Shown one piece after another: positions 29,951-37,676 of a DNA stretch of 57,296 bases (position 1 is the first letter of the stretch; each line of letters begins with the position of its first letter). Origin of the DNA: Burkholderiales bacterium RIFCSPHIGHO2_12_FULL_63_20 (GTDB taxonomy: Bacteria; Pseudomonadota; Gammaproteobacteria; Burkholderiales; Burkholderiaceae_C); assembly GCA_001770775.1 (NCBI GenBank), contig MESA01000030.1, forward strand, positions 93,453 to 150,748, given 5' to 3'. The notes under the pieces are model-generated. The model was not told where the DNA came from and searched no databases. It was given only the letters and a program-made list of their open reading frames with translations. The position numbers and the translations under genes were made by a program.

Positions 29951-31707
29951 CCTCACGCCACACACCCACCCGCCCCCGCACCTTTCGATGGAGCCACGTC
30001 ACGCTGCTCGGGCTCCCCCTGCTGGTGCTCCTGGTGGTGGGGGCGCTGGCCATGGTTGCCGTTCAGATCCAGGCAGCCGTGCGGGCCTACGAGCTCAGCA
30101 CGAACCAGACGGCCAACTCACAGGCACAGGCCATCAGCGCCCTGTTGCGTTACGCTCGCAGCCACGCCGAAGCAGACTGGACCCGCTACCGTGAGGCCAT
30201 GGCGCTGCCCGACAGTGCACGCAAGACGCGTGACCTTCTGCGACAGTACGGTCCGGAGGGTCTGCCGCAGGTCGAGCAACTGATGATCGAAGCCGGCCGT
30301 CACCCTGACGACGTGACGGCCATGCTCCGGCTGTACCGATGGTTCGGCACCCGCTTCATGTCCCCCACCACCCGAGATGCCTGGCGCCAGACCGACACGC
30401 TGACGCGGCGACTGGATCAGGAGGCCTTGCGCCTGCGCGTGATCGCCCAACATGGCGCCAACCCGGGCGACATCGACGCCATCCTGCAGCGCATCGATCG
30501 GGTGGAGGTGGCGTTGCGCGACACAGCCCACAGCCTGACCCTGTCCTGGGCCAAGGCTTCACGCACGACCACCAACGTGCTGCTGATCGGCATCGGGCTC
30601 ATCACCACCGTCCTGACGCTGGGCAGCGCGCTGCTGATCCGTCGCGCCCTGAACCAGCAAAGCAGCTACACCCGCTCACTGACCGACGCTCGCCGTCGCT
30701 GGGAGCTGGCCTCCGCCGCGGCCGGCCTGGGCCTCTACCAGCTGGACGGCAACACCGGCACCCTCCAGCTTGACGCCGCGGCGGCAGCCATGCATGGCCT
30801 GGGCACCCAGGCCATCTCGCTGGCCCGCACGGCGCTGCGCGCGGTCATCGTGGAAGAGGACGCCCGACGCACACAGCAGGAAGTCAACGAGGTCTTGCAG
30901 CACGGGCAGGATCACCGGATCACCTATCGCGTGCGCCATCCGGATGGGCAGGTTCGCACGCTGGAGGCCTGTGGCCGACGCCTGCCACCAGACCACGGCA
31001 ACACTGCCAGCCTGATCGGCGTGCTGAGGGATGTGACCGACGTCGCCAACCAGGCCGAGCAGGCCTTGAAGCGCGAAGCCGCGGAGCGGGTGGCCCAGGA
31101 GCAGCGGGCCTTTCTGTCACGCCTGAGCCACGAACTGCGCACCCCGCTGAACGCGATCCTGGGCTTTGCGCAGTTGCTGGGGCTCGGCGAGCGCACCTCC
31201 TTGAGCGATGCCCAGCGCCAACAGGTGCAATGGATCTTGACGGCTGGCCAGCAGTTGCTCGCCCTGATCGAAGACGTGCTCGACCTCTCGAAAGTGGAGG
31301 CGGGCGAGATCAACCTGAACCTTGAGCGCGTGGACGTGAACGCCCTGATGCGCGAGTGTCTGCCCCTGCTGGATACGGCGCGCCAGCAGCACCATGTCAC
31401 CCTTTTGAACCGTGCCGCCGCAGAGCCCCTGTGGGTCTGGGTGGACGCCCAGCGCCTGCGCCAGATCGTCATCAACCTGCTGAGCAATGCCTGCAAATAC
31501 AACCGCCCTCATGGGCATGCCACGATCGACACCCGGCTGGAGGGGGAGGAAGTGGTCATCGACATCAGCGACGACGGCATCGGCATGCGCCCCGAGGATG
31601 CTGCCCAGCTCTTCCAGCCCTTCAAGCGGCTGCCCTCGGCCATGACCCACGCCGAAGGCACCGGGCTGGGACTCTACATCGTCAAGCAACTGGTAGAGCG
31701 CATGTAA
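29947..31707 (+). CDS. Membrane sensor histidine kinase, truncated by an early stop
   Basis: A 586-residue inner-membrane sensor kinase. Two membrane segments (about residues 18-40 and 212-236) enclose a periplasmic sensing region of unknown type. A PAS-like region, a HisKA domain (RLSHELRTPLNAIL, phospho-acceptor His about 395) and a HATPase domain follow, with the N box NLLSNACKYN, DISDDGIGM and GTGLGLYIVKQLVERM. Translation stops there at TAA 31705-31707, before the final beta strand. The ATG overlaps the thiD/E stop by four bases. No response regulator lies nearby, so the partner and signal are unknown. Confidence 0.85.
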   Translation: MTSRHTPTRPRTFRWSHVTLLGLPLLVLLVVGALAMVAVQIQAAVRAYELSTNQTANSQAQAISALLRYARSHAEADWTRYREAMALPDSARKTRDLLRQYGPEGLPQVEQLMIEAGRHPDDVTAMLRLYRWFGTRFMSPTTRDAWRQTDTLTRRLDQEALRLRVIAQHGANPGDIDAILQRIDRVEVALRDTAHSLTLSWAKASRTTTNVLLIGIGLITTVLTLGSALLIRRALNQQSSYTRSLTDARRRWELASAAAGLGLYQLDGNTGTLQLDAAAAAMHGLGTQAISLARTALRAVIVEEDARRTQQEVNEVLQHGQDHRITYRVRHPDGQVRTLEACGRRLPPDHGNTASLIGVLRDVTDVANQAEQALKREAAERVAQEQRAFLSRLSHELRTPLNAILGFAQLLGLGERTSLSDAQRQQVQWILTAGQQLLALIEDVLDLSKVEAGEINLNLERVDVNALMRECLPLLDTARQQHHVTLLNRAAAEPLWVWVDAQRLRQIVINLLSNACKYNRPHGHATIDTRLEGEEVVIDISDDGIGMRPEDAAQLFQPFKRLPSAMTHAEGTGLGLYIVKQLVERM

Positions 31708-31839
31708 GGTAGCGTGAGCGTGGTGAGCGGGCTGGGCGTGGGCACCCGCTTCACCGTGCGCCTGCCTCGGTTCACCGAGACGGCGCACGCGCCTGCGCCG
31801 TCCGTCACGCGCGTCATTCAGTCGTCGTCATCGTCGTGA
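31708..31839 (+). other. Detached 3' tail of the sensor kinase
   Basis: In the same frame after TAA the sequence reads GSVSVVSGLGVGTRFTVRLP and on to a TGA at 31837-31839. S-x-x-G-x-G-T-x-F-T-V-x-L-P is the normal C-terminal end of histidine kinase ATPase domains, so this is the missing last part of the upstream gene. It overlaps the 3' end of the convergent cytochrome gene by 22 bases. Confidence 0.75.
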
Positions 31840-32543
31840 TGGTCGTGGTCATGGACGTGTGACGTTGCGGCGGGGCCCTCGCCGACTGGCGCCTGCGTCC
31901 ACTGCCAACCCCAGAAGCCCATCACGGCCACCAGCATCAGCGCGGCCAGCCAGCCGTGGTTGCGTTTGACCAGATCGGGGCCCGGGCCGGCGGTACGGCC
32001 GGTGAGCATGGGCCAGGCGTGGTTCTGACGACGCCAGGCACTCAGCGCCAGCACCAAGCCAATGTGCCCCAGCACCACCAGCAGCAGGCCATTGCCCAAG
32101 GTCTCGTGCACGTCCTCCAAGGCGTCGCCCCACCACTCCTGGTACAGCACATACCCACTGGCGGTGGTCAAAGCCACCAGCACCAGGATGGCAAGCACTG
32201 CCAGGGCCATCCCCAGGTTCTGCGTCTGCCGTGCGGGCGGCACCTGCGCCTGCCCGACCTGCTGGAGCCAGCCTGGCAAGGCCCGCAGCTTGCTCAGCAA
32301 GGCCGACCAGCGCACGTGCCGCGGCCCCACCAGCCCCCACACCACCCGCCAGGTCAGCAGACCCGCCATCGTGTAGCCGAGGGTGACGTGCAGCCAGCGC
32401 CAGTGATCGGACTCGGCGCTGGCATAGGCGCCAGCGAAGCAGCCCGCCAGCAGCCAGTGAAACATCCGTGTCGGGGCGTCCACCGTGCGCCGGCTCACCC
32501 TAGGGGTCGCGGCGATCGGTGTGTTCAAACTAGAAACCATCAT
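31818..32543 (-). CDS. Cytochrome b561-type membrane protein with His/Asp tail
   Basis: A di-haem b-type cytochrome domain protein of about 241 residues. Hydrophobic segments alternate with histidines suited to haem ligation (FHWLLAGC, WLHVTLGYTMAG, DVHETLGNGLLLVVLGHIGLVL), like the cytochrome b subunits that pass electrons to periplasmic oxidoreductases. The C-terminus ends HVHDHDHHDDDDD, a strongly metal-binding type of tail. GGAGGG lies four bases before ATG 32543 and seven before the second in-frame ATG at 32540, so either may start translation. The frame is also open from a TTG at 32588. The redox partner cannot be told from the neighbours. Confidence 0.82.
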   Translation of the reverse strand: MMVSSLNTPIAATPRVSRRTVDAPTRMFHWLLAGCFAGAYASAESDHWRWLHVTLGYTMAGLLTWRVVWGLVGPRHVRWSALLSKLRALPGWLQQVGQAQVPPARQTQNLGMALAVLAILVLVALTTASGYVLYQEWWGDALEDVHETLGNGLLLVVLGHIGLVLALSAWRRQNHAWPMLTGRTAGPGPDLVKRNHGWLAALMLVAVMGFWGWQWTQAPVGEGPAATSHVHDHDHHDDDDD

Positions 32544-32603
32544 GTGGCCCTCCATGGCCCCCATGATGAAACGCCAGCCTGAAGCCAAGCTGAACCGACA
32601 GGC

Positions 32604-33074
32604 TCACAGCCCCTCGTCTGACAACCACTGGCGCAGCGTGCGCACCATGTCGCGGTCGTTGTGCAGCCAGGCGTTGTGACGGTAGTCGTTGTAGTAGCGC
32701 TCTTCGTCGCTCTGCTCGGCCAGGGCTTCGTACAGGAAGCGCAGCAGCATCTGCCCCGGCTGGGGCTCTTCGATGCGGATGGTCAGGCGGATCGGAGAGG
32801 TGTCGCCATGGGCCTCGGGGGTGAACACCAACTCCGCATGAGGCTGCGTCACCACCACATCGTTGAGGATGTGCGGGCCGAACACCACGGTGCGCGCATA
32901 GACCCCCGGCTCGGTCTCGCGCCAGGTGCAGGACTCCGGCCCCATGGGAAAACGCTGCGGCTCCTGCACGCGCAGCAGCAGGCCTTGCCAGAGCTGCTCG
33001 CGCGTGAAGGTGGGCGCCACGAGTTGCAGGCTCTCGGCCGGGCCATTGACTTCGATGAGGTGTTCAAAACGCAT
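32604..33074 (-). CDS. SRPBCC family protein, DUF1857/AtaL-like
   Basis: A soluble protein of 156 residues. It begins MRFEHLIEVNGP and continues with FTREQLWQGLLLRVQEPQRF and the Trp/Arg-rich C-terminus with RYYNDYRHNAWLHNDRDMVRTLRQWL. The pattern matches the DUF1857 (AtaL-like) branch of the START/SRPBCC helix-grip fold, which binds hydrophobic ligands. No substrate or pathway can be assigned. It lies on the minus strand upstream of the cytochrome b561 gene and diverges from bioB. Confidence 0.75.
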   Translation of the reverse strand: MRFEHLIEVNGPAESLQLVAPTFTREQLWQGLLLRVQEPQRFPMGPESCTWRETEPGVYARTVVFGPHILNDVVVTQPHAELVFTPEAHGDTSPIRLTIRIEEPQPGQMLLRFLYEALAEQSDEERYYNDYRHNAWLHNDRDMVRTLRQWLSDEGL

Positions 33075-33214
33075 GGGGCGAAGCTTACCTCTGACGCAAA
33101 TACCCTTTCACGTCAACACATTGCGCATGACGTCAAGACAGTCACCCGCCAAGGAGACTAAACTGGCACCCGCTTGTGTTTCAACTCCAGCCGCGTTCAG
33201 GCGCGGATTTGCCC

Positions 33215-34312
33215 ATGTCCCAGTGCACGACCTCTTCCTCTGCGGCCCCGGCTGCCGACACCTCGGCCAAGCCCATCCAGCTCGTGCCCAAGAAGTCCGT
33301 GCTCAACAGCCACGGCTGTGGCGGCGACTGCACCGATCCGGATTTCGCCGATGGGCGCTGGCCGCGTGCGAAGGTGCTGGAGCTGTTCAACCTGCCCTTC
33401 AATGACCTGCTGTGGCAGGCCCAGCAGGTGCACCGCGCCCACTGGGACGCCAACGAGATCGAGCACGCCACCCTGCTGTCGGTGAAAACCGGCGGCTGTC
33501 CGGAAGACTGTGGCTACTGCCCGCAATCGGCGTCGTATGACACCGGCGTGGAAGCCAGCAAGCTGATGTCGCCCGACGAAGTGCGCGAAGCCGTCGTGGC
33601 CGCGCGTGACGCCGGCGCCAGCCGCTTCTGCATGGGCGCCGCCTGGCGTGCCCCGAAAGACCGCGACATCGAAAAGGTGGCCGAGCTGATCGGTGTGATC
33701 AAGCAAGAAGGCCTGGAAGCCTGCTGCACGCTGGGCATGCTGACCGACACCCAGGCCCAGTCGCTCAAGGACGCCGGCCTGGACTATTACAACCACAACC
33801 TCGACACCGCGCCCGAGCTGTACGGCGACATCATCACCACGCGTGACCTGGAAGACCGCCTGGACACGCTGGCGCATGTGCGCAAGGCCAACCTGAAGGT
33901 GTGCAGCGGCGGCATCGTCGGCATGGGCGAAACGCGCGAAGGCCGTGCCGGCCTGATCGCCCAGCTGGCCAACCTGCCAGTGTTCCCCGAGTCGGTGCCC
34001 ATCAACGACCTGGTGCGCGTGCCCGGCACCCCGCTGGCCGAGACCCCGCAGCTCGACCCGCTGGAATTCGTGCGCACCATCGCGGTGGCCCGCATCACCA
34101 TGCCCACAGCGCGCGTGCGCCTGTCGGCCGGCCGCCAAGCCATGAGCGAGGCCGTGCAGGCGATGTGCTTCCTGGCCGGCGCCAACTCCATCTTCTACGG
34201 CGACAAGCTGCTGACCACCGGCAACCCGGAGTTCGACAAGGACCAGGCGCTGATGGCCAAGCTGGGCCTCAAGAGCGGCAAGGCCGTGACGGCCAAGGCC
34301 CAGGCGGCCTGA
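33215..34312 (+). CDS. bioB: Biotin synthase BioB
   Basis: A radical SAM enzyme of 365 residues that inserts sulfur into dethiobiotin. The radical SAM motif CPEDCGYC (CxxxCxxC) is present, followed by CMGAAWRAP and [13 protein letters not shown]. The conserved arginine region [18 protein letters not shown] and [15 protein letters not shown] near the end help form the 2Fe-2S site. ATG 33215 is used; the N-terminal 30 residues are Ser/Ala-rich and unconserved. It is alone here, with no other bio genes nearby, and is followed by a strong terminator. Confidence 0.97.
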   Translation: MSQCTTSSSAAPAADTSAKPIQLVPKKSVLNSHGCGGDCTDPDFADGRWPRAKVLELFNLPFNDLLWQAQQVHRAHWDANEIEHATLLSVKTGGCPEDCGYCPQSASYDTGVEASKLMSPDEVREAVVAARDAGASRFCMGAAWRAPKDRDIEKVAELIGVIKQEGLEACCTLGMLTDTQAQSLKDAGLDYYNHNLDTAPELYGDIITTRDLEDRLDTLAHVRKANLKVCSGGIVGMGETREGRAGLIAQLANLPVFPESVPINDLVRVPGTPLAETPQLDPLEFVRTIAVARITMPTARVRLSAGRQAMSEAVQAMCFLAGANSIFYGDKLLTTGNPEFDKDQALMAKLGLKSGKAVTAKAQAA

Positions 34313-34333
34313 GTCAACCCGCGCATGACGTGA

Positions 34334-34366
34334 CAACGGGGCCCAAGGGCCCCGTTGGTGTTTCTG
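34334..34366 (+). terminator. Intrinsic terminator after bioB
   Basis: CAACGGGGCCC/GGGCCCCGTTG (34334-34344 and 34347-34357) is a perfect inverted repeat followed by GTGTTTCTG. The hairpin lies 20 bases past the bioB stop, between convergent genes, and may act in both directions. Confidence 0.8.
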
Positions 34367-34395
34367 AAGCGCCGGTCAGGCGCTGTGTCAACGAC

Positions 34396-35628
34396 TCACA
34401 GCCAGCCGGCGGTGCGCAGGCGCTGGGTCACGACATCGGCCAGCAACTCGTGGCCACGGGGCGTCGGGTGGAAATTGTCGGCGAACAGGTAGGTGGTCCA
34501 CCAGGTGGTGCCGGTGGCATTGGCCGACGGCGTGATGCTGCCGGCATAGCTGTCGTTGCAGGCCTGCACCACCGCAGGCGTGTTCAGCGACGTGCTGCCT
34601 GCCGTCGCCGGACTGGGGGTGTAAGCCGTGGCCTGGGCATACGTCTCATCACACACCGTGTGGGTGATGTTGGTCAGCCCATACTGAGAGGGCTGCGCCA
34701 GTTGCGCGTTGAACGCCGTGTAGATATCGGCCACCACCACCCGCCCGGCCAGTTGCTGAACTTCCTGGTTCAGGGTGCTGTTGTAGGCCGTGATCCAGGC
34801 TTGGACCAGCCCGCGCACCTGATTGGCCTGTGTCGAGCCGCCAGGGCCGGCCGCGATTTGCGCCAGTGTGGCCTCGAAACGCGGCGTGCGCGTGACATCC
34901 AGGGTGTTGAGGATCAAGACGCGGCGCGCGCCCTGCTGGATCGCGTTCGTCCGCACCGAGGCCACCAGCGTCTTGGCGAGCTCCTGCATGTAGGTCGTGC
35001 CGGCCGCCAGACCACCGTCGGTGGCCAGAACGCCCGCACCGGCCACGGTGCCGCCATCGTTGAGCAGCGCGGTGATGACCTGTCTGAACAGCGTCGTGTT
35101 CAAGGTGCCCGCCGTTTGCGCGTCGGTCAGGTAGGCCGTCACCAGGGTGGCGGTGTCATTGGCCGAGCCCTCGCCCACGATCAAGAGGTCGCCCCAGGCA
35201 AAGCCCTGGGTGCCCAGGTTCACCAACTGACGCAGCTGGGAAGCCGGCGCCGAGGGCACCGCGGTGAACAGGTCGTTGACACTGTCGGCGTCGCTGCTCG
35301 AGTCCGAAAACACACCGTAGTTGATGCCGGCACCAGCCACCGCATGGTTGGTGCACCCGGCTTGGGGCGTGAAAGTGCTGGGGGCGGTGAAGCGATAGGC
35401 CGCGCACAGCGCCGGCAGGCCGTAGGCGGTCGCCACCCGCTCCGGGTAGACCTGATAGGGCGTGCCGCCTGCGGCCTGCACGGTGAACTTGAAGCCAAAG
35501 GTGCCGGAGTCTGCCAGGCTGGCCCCCACCACCTTGACCGCCGTCACGCGGTTGGAGCCGCTGTCGCCGCCGCCACAAGCGGCCAGAAGACTGGCGGCCG
35601 CCAGCGCTGCAATCATGAAACGTTTCAT
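34396..35628 (-). CDS. SGNH/GDSL-type esterase lipoprotein
   Basis: A secreted lipoprotein of 410 residues. The signal peptide ends in the lipobox LLAAC near residue 18, followed by GGGDSGSN. The N-terminal catalytic block reads VVGASLADSGTFGFKF, a variant in which the usual GDSLSD has GASLAD. Block III may be GEGSANDT. The C-terminal DNFHPTPRGHELLA carries the Asp-x-x-His pair. The family includes outer-membrane esterases and phospholipases (thermolabile haemolysin type). The substrate is unknown. Confidence 0.82.
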   Translation of the reverse strand: MKRFMIAALAAASLLAACGGGDSGSNRVTAVKVVGASLADSGTFGFKFTVQAAGGTPYQVYPERVATAYGLPALCAAYRFTAPSTFTPQAGCTNHAVAGAGINYGVFSDSSSDADSVNDLFTAVPSAPASQLRQLVNLGTQGFAWGDLLIVGEGSANDTATLVTAYLTDAQTAGTLNTTLFRQVITALLNDGGTVAGAGVLATDGGLAAGTTYMQELAKTLVASVRTNAIQQGARRVLILNTLDVTRTPRFEATLAQIAAGPGGSTQANQVRGLVQAWITAYNSTLNQEVQQLAGRVVVADIYTAFNAQLAQPSQYGLTNITHTVCDETYAQATAYTPSPATAGSTSLNTPAVVQACNDSYAGSITPSANATGTTWWTTYLFADNFHPTPRGHELLADVVTQRLRTAGWL

Positions 35629-35737
35629 TTTGTCGCCCTTGTCGTCTTTGCAAAAAACATCAGGGATTTTCAGGACCGCTGTCGCCCAAAGGCATCAGGG
35701 AAAACGTTCAGATGCGTACCGCTTGGCGGACCTTGTC

Positions 35738-36229
35738 CTATTTTTGTTTCGGCACCCAGGCCCAGATCATCTCGGCCTGGATGGGCTGCTGGCCCGATTC
35801 GTCGGTGATGACGACCGGCACGGTCACCTCACCCTTGTCCTGGGCGTGCATCAGGGCGATCTGCTCGGGTCGCAAACTGGCCACGGCCGTCATCCCCCCC
35901 ACTGCACGTCGCTGGAAATCCACCTTCATCGACTTGATGAGGGGCAGCTTGTCGTCCGGGACGTTCATGCCCACACAGAAGCCGGTGGCCGTTTCGGCGA
36001 GCAAGACCATGCCGGCGGCATGCACACCGCGGATGTGGTTCTGCACCTTGCGACGGTTGGCCACACTCACCGCGACCTGCTGGGGCGTGATCTGCTCGAA
36101 ACGCAAGCCTGCCGTGCCGACCAGGGGCACCGCGTGCCCCAACAGGCGACTGATGGCCCAGGGGCGCAGCCCGGCGGGCAGAACCTGCAAGCGGGCCACG
36201 GTGCGGGCCAGTTGATTGGGTCGGGACAT
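35738..36229 (-). CDS. DUF4442 hotdog-fold protein
   Basis: A soluble protein of 163 residues beginning MSRPNQLARTVARL. The central part RRKVQNHIRGVHAAGMVLLAETATGFCVGMN fits the DUF4442 branch of hotdog-fold thioesterase-like proteins, with NHI-G-VHA as the likely active-site helix. Its substrate is unknown. The frame is open 13 codons further up, but ATG 36229 is the natural start. It lies in the same direction as, and downstream of, the zinc-ribbon gene. Confidence 0.75.
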   Translation of the reverse strand: MSRPNQLARTVARLQVLPAGLRPWAISRLLGHAVPLVGTAGLRFEQITPQQVAVSVANRRKVQNHIRGVHAAGMVLLAETATGFCVGMNVPDDKLPLIKSMKVDFQRRAVGGMTAVASLRPEQIALMHAQDKGEVTVPVVITDESGQQPIQAEMIWAWVPKQK

Positions 36230-36307
36230 GACAGGCTCGGTGATGAAGGGAGACGCATGGTAGGACACTTCATCGACCTTCCCGCCCCCCGAGCCTGCGT
36301 CGGCTCG

Positions 36308-36640
36308 TCAGTCGAAGATCTCACTGAGCCAGGATTTGGGCTTGCGGTAACCCTGGCGGCCGTGCTTGCCGAAGTCAGAATCGTCGAAATCGCGGTGGTG
36401 AGGCGGCCGCTGGGCCACCTGAGCCTGCGACGGGTGGGGCGCGTGAGCCCCTGCCTGAGGCGCGTAGGCCGCCTGAGGGACCGAAGCCGGCGCCGCCGCG
36501 ACGGTGGCGCTGCGCTCGATCAGTTTGTCGAGCTCACCCCGGTCGAGCCAGACGCCGCGGCACTGCGGGCAGTAATCGATTTCCACCCCCTGGCGATCGG
36601 ACATGACCAAGGTGACATCATGGCAGTGGGGACATTTCAT
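36308..36640 (-). CDS. TFIIB-type zinc-ribbon protein
   Basis: A small protein of 110 residues. The N-terminus has MKCPHCHD and YCPQCRGVWLDRGELDKLIER, a four-Cys zinc ribbon of the zf-TFIIB type followed by its short helix. A flexible Ala/Pro/His-rich stretch and a C-terminal DFGKHGRQGYRKPKSWLSEIFD follow. Proteins of this type are common and uncharacterised. CAGGAG stands before ATG 36640. It diverges from the universal stress protein gene. Confidence 0.82.
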   Translation of the reverse strand: MKCPHCHDVTLVMSDRQGVEIDYCPQCRGVWLDRGELDKLIERSATVAAAPASVPQAAYAPQAGAHAPHPSQAQVAQRPPHHRDFDDSDFGKHGRQGYRKPKSWLSEIFD

Positions 36641-36818
36641 CGCGGACTCCTGAACATCAGACAAGCCCACACGATAGCGCTGCTGACAGTTCGTGAAAAT
36701 CAGAAAATTTCAGCACCATCATGCGACTGAGTCGACATGTTCAACTCCTTGAAAACCGCCGGGTAGACAGACCGGGACGGCTTAGAATTTCCACGAACAC
36801 ACCACAAGAATAGCAAAC

Positions 36819-37676
36819 ATGAACAAGGTTTACGCCTGCATTGACGGCCGCGCCAACACCCCTGCCGTGATCGATGCGGCCGCCTGGTCGGCCCGCCGCC
36901 TGTCCCTGCCCCTCGTGCTCGCCCATGTGGTCGAGCCGCAGGTCAGCCTGTCCCTGGGCACCGACGCGAACGGGGCCATCGGCCTGGGGGCGCCCGACGT
37001 CTTGCTGCAGCAGCTCAGCGAACTCGACGCACAACGCAACCAGATCGCCCAGGAAGCCGGCCGCCGCATGGTGAGCGCCGCGCAGGCCCACGCCACGCAA
37101 GCCGGTGTCTCCCAGGTGGACAGCGTGGTGCGCCAGGACGAACTGAGCGAAGCTGCACTGGCCTGGCAGGACGACGCCCGCGTGTTCGTGCTGGGTCAGA
37201 ACCGCCAGCCGGCCACCCGCGGTCGTCGCCACCTCGATCACCACATCGAGCGCGTGGTGCGCAGCGTCAGCCGCACGGTGCTGGTGGTGCCCAGCGAGAC
37301 CTTCACGCCCCCCGACCAGATCGTGGTCGCCTACGACGGCAGCCCCACCGCTCAGCGCGTGGTCGAGCGCCTCGCCGCCAGCCCCCTCCTCACCGGCCTG
37401 CCGGTCACTCTGTTGATGGTGGGCACCGACACGCCGGATCACCGCGCCACCTTGCTGACCGCACGCCAGAAACTGGAGGCCGACGGCCGCCACGTCGAGA
37501 CCTTGCTGACGCCCGGCGTGCCGGAAACCGAGATCCTGGCCTTGCTGGGCCAGCGCCCGCGCAGCCTGCTGGCCATGGGGGCCTACGGCCACTCGCGCAT
37601 CCGCGAGTTCATCGTGGGCAGCACGACCACCACCCTGCTGCGACTGAGCCCGGTGCCGGTGATGGTGCTGCGATGA
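36819..37676 (+). CDS. Tandem-domain universal stress protein
   Basis: A 285-residue protein with two UspA-like domains. Domain 1 starts MNKVYACIDGRANTPAVIDAAAWSARR. Domain 2 starts near residue 168 (DQIVVAYDGSPTAQRVVE) and ends in the ATP-binding signature MGAYGHSRIREFIVGSTTTTLLRLSPVPVMVLR (G-x-x-G-H at about 256-260 and the GSTT loop). Domain 1 has a degenerate version of that loop, so only domain 2 is likely to bind ATP. The stop overlaps the next gene by four bases. A TAGAAT box at 36783-36788 may be a -10 element. Confidence 0.88.
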   Translation: MNKVYACIDGRANTPAVIDAAAWSARRLSLPLVLAHVVEPQVSLSLGTDANGAIGLGAPDVLLQQLSELDAQRNQIAQEAGRRMVSAAQAHATQAGVSQVDSVVRQDELSEAALAWQDDARVFVLGQNRQPATRGRRHLDHHIERVVRSVSRTVLVVPSETFTPPDQIVVAYDGSPTAQRVVERLAASPLLTGLPVTLLMVGTDTPDHRATLLTARQKLEADGRHVETLLTPGVPETEILALLGQRPRSLLAMGAYGHSRIREFIVGSTTTTLLRLSPVPVMVLR

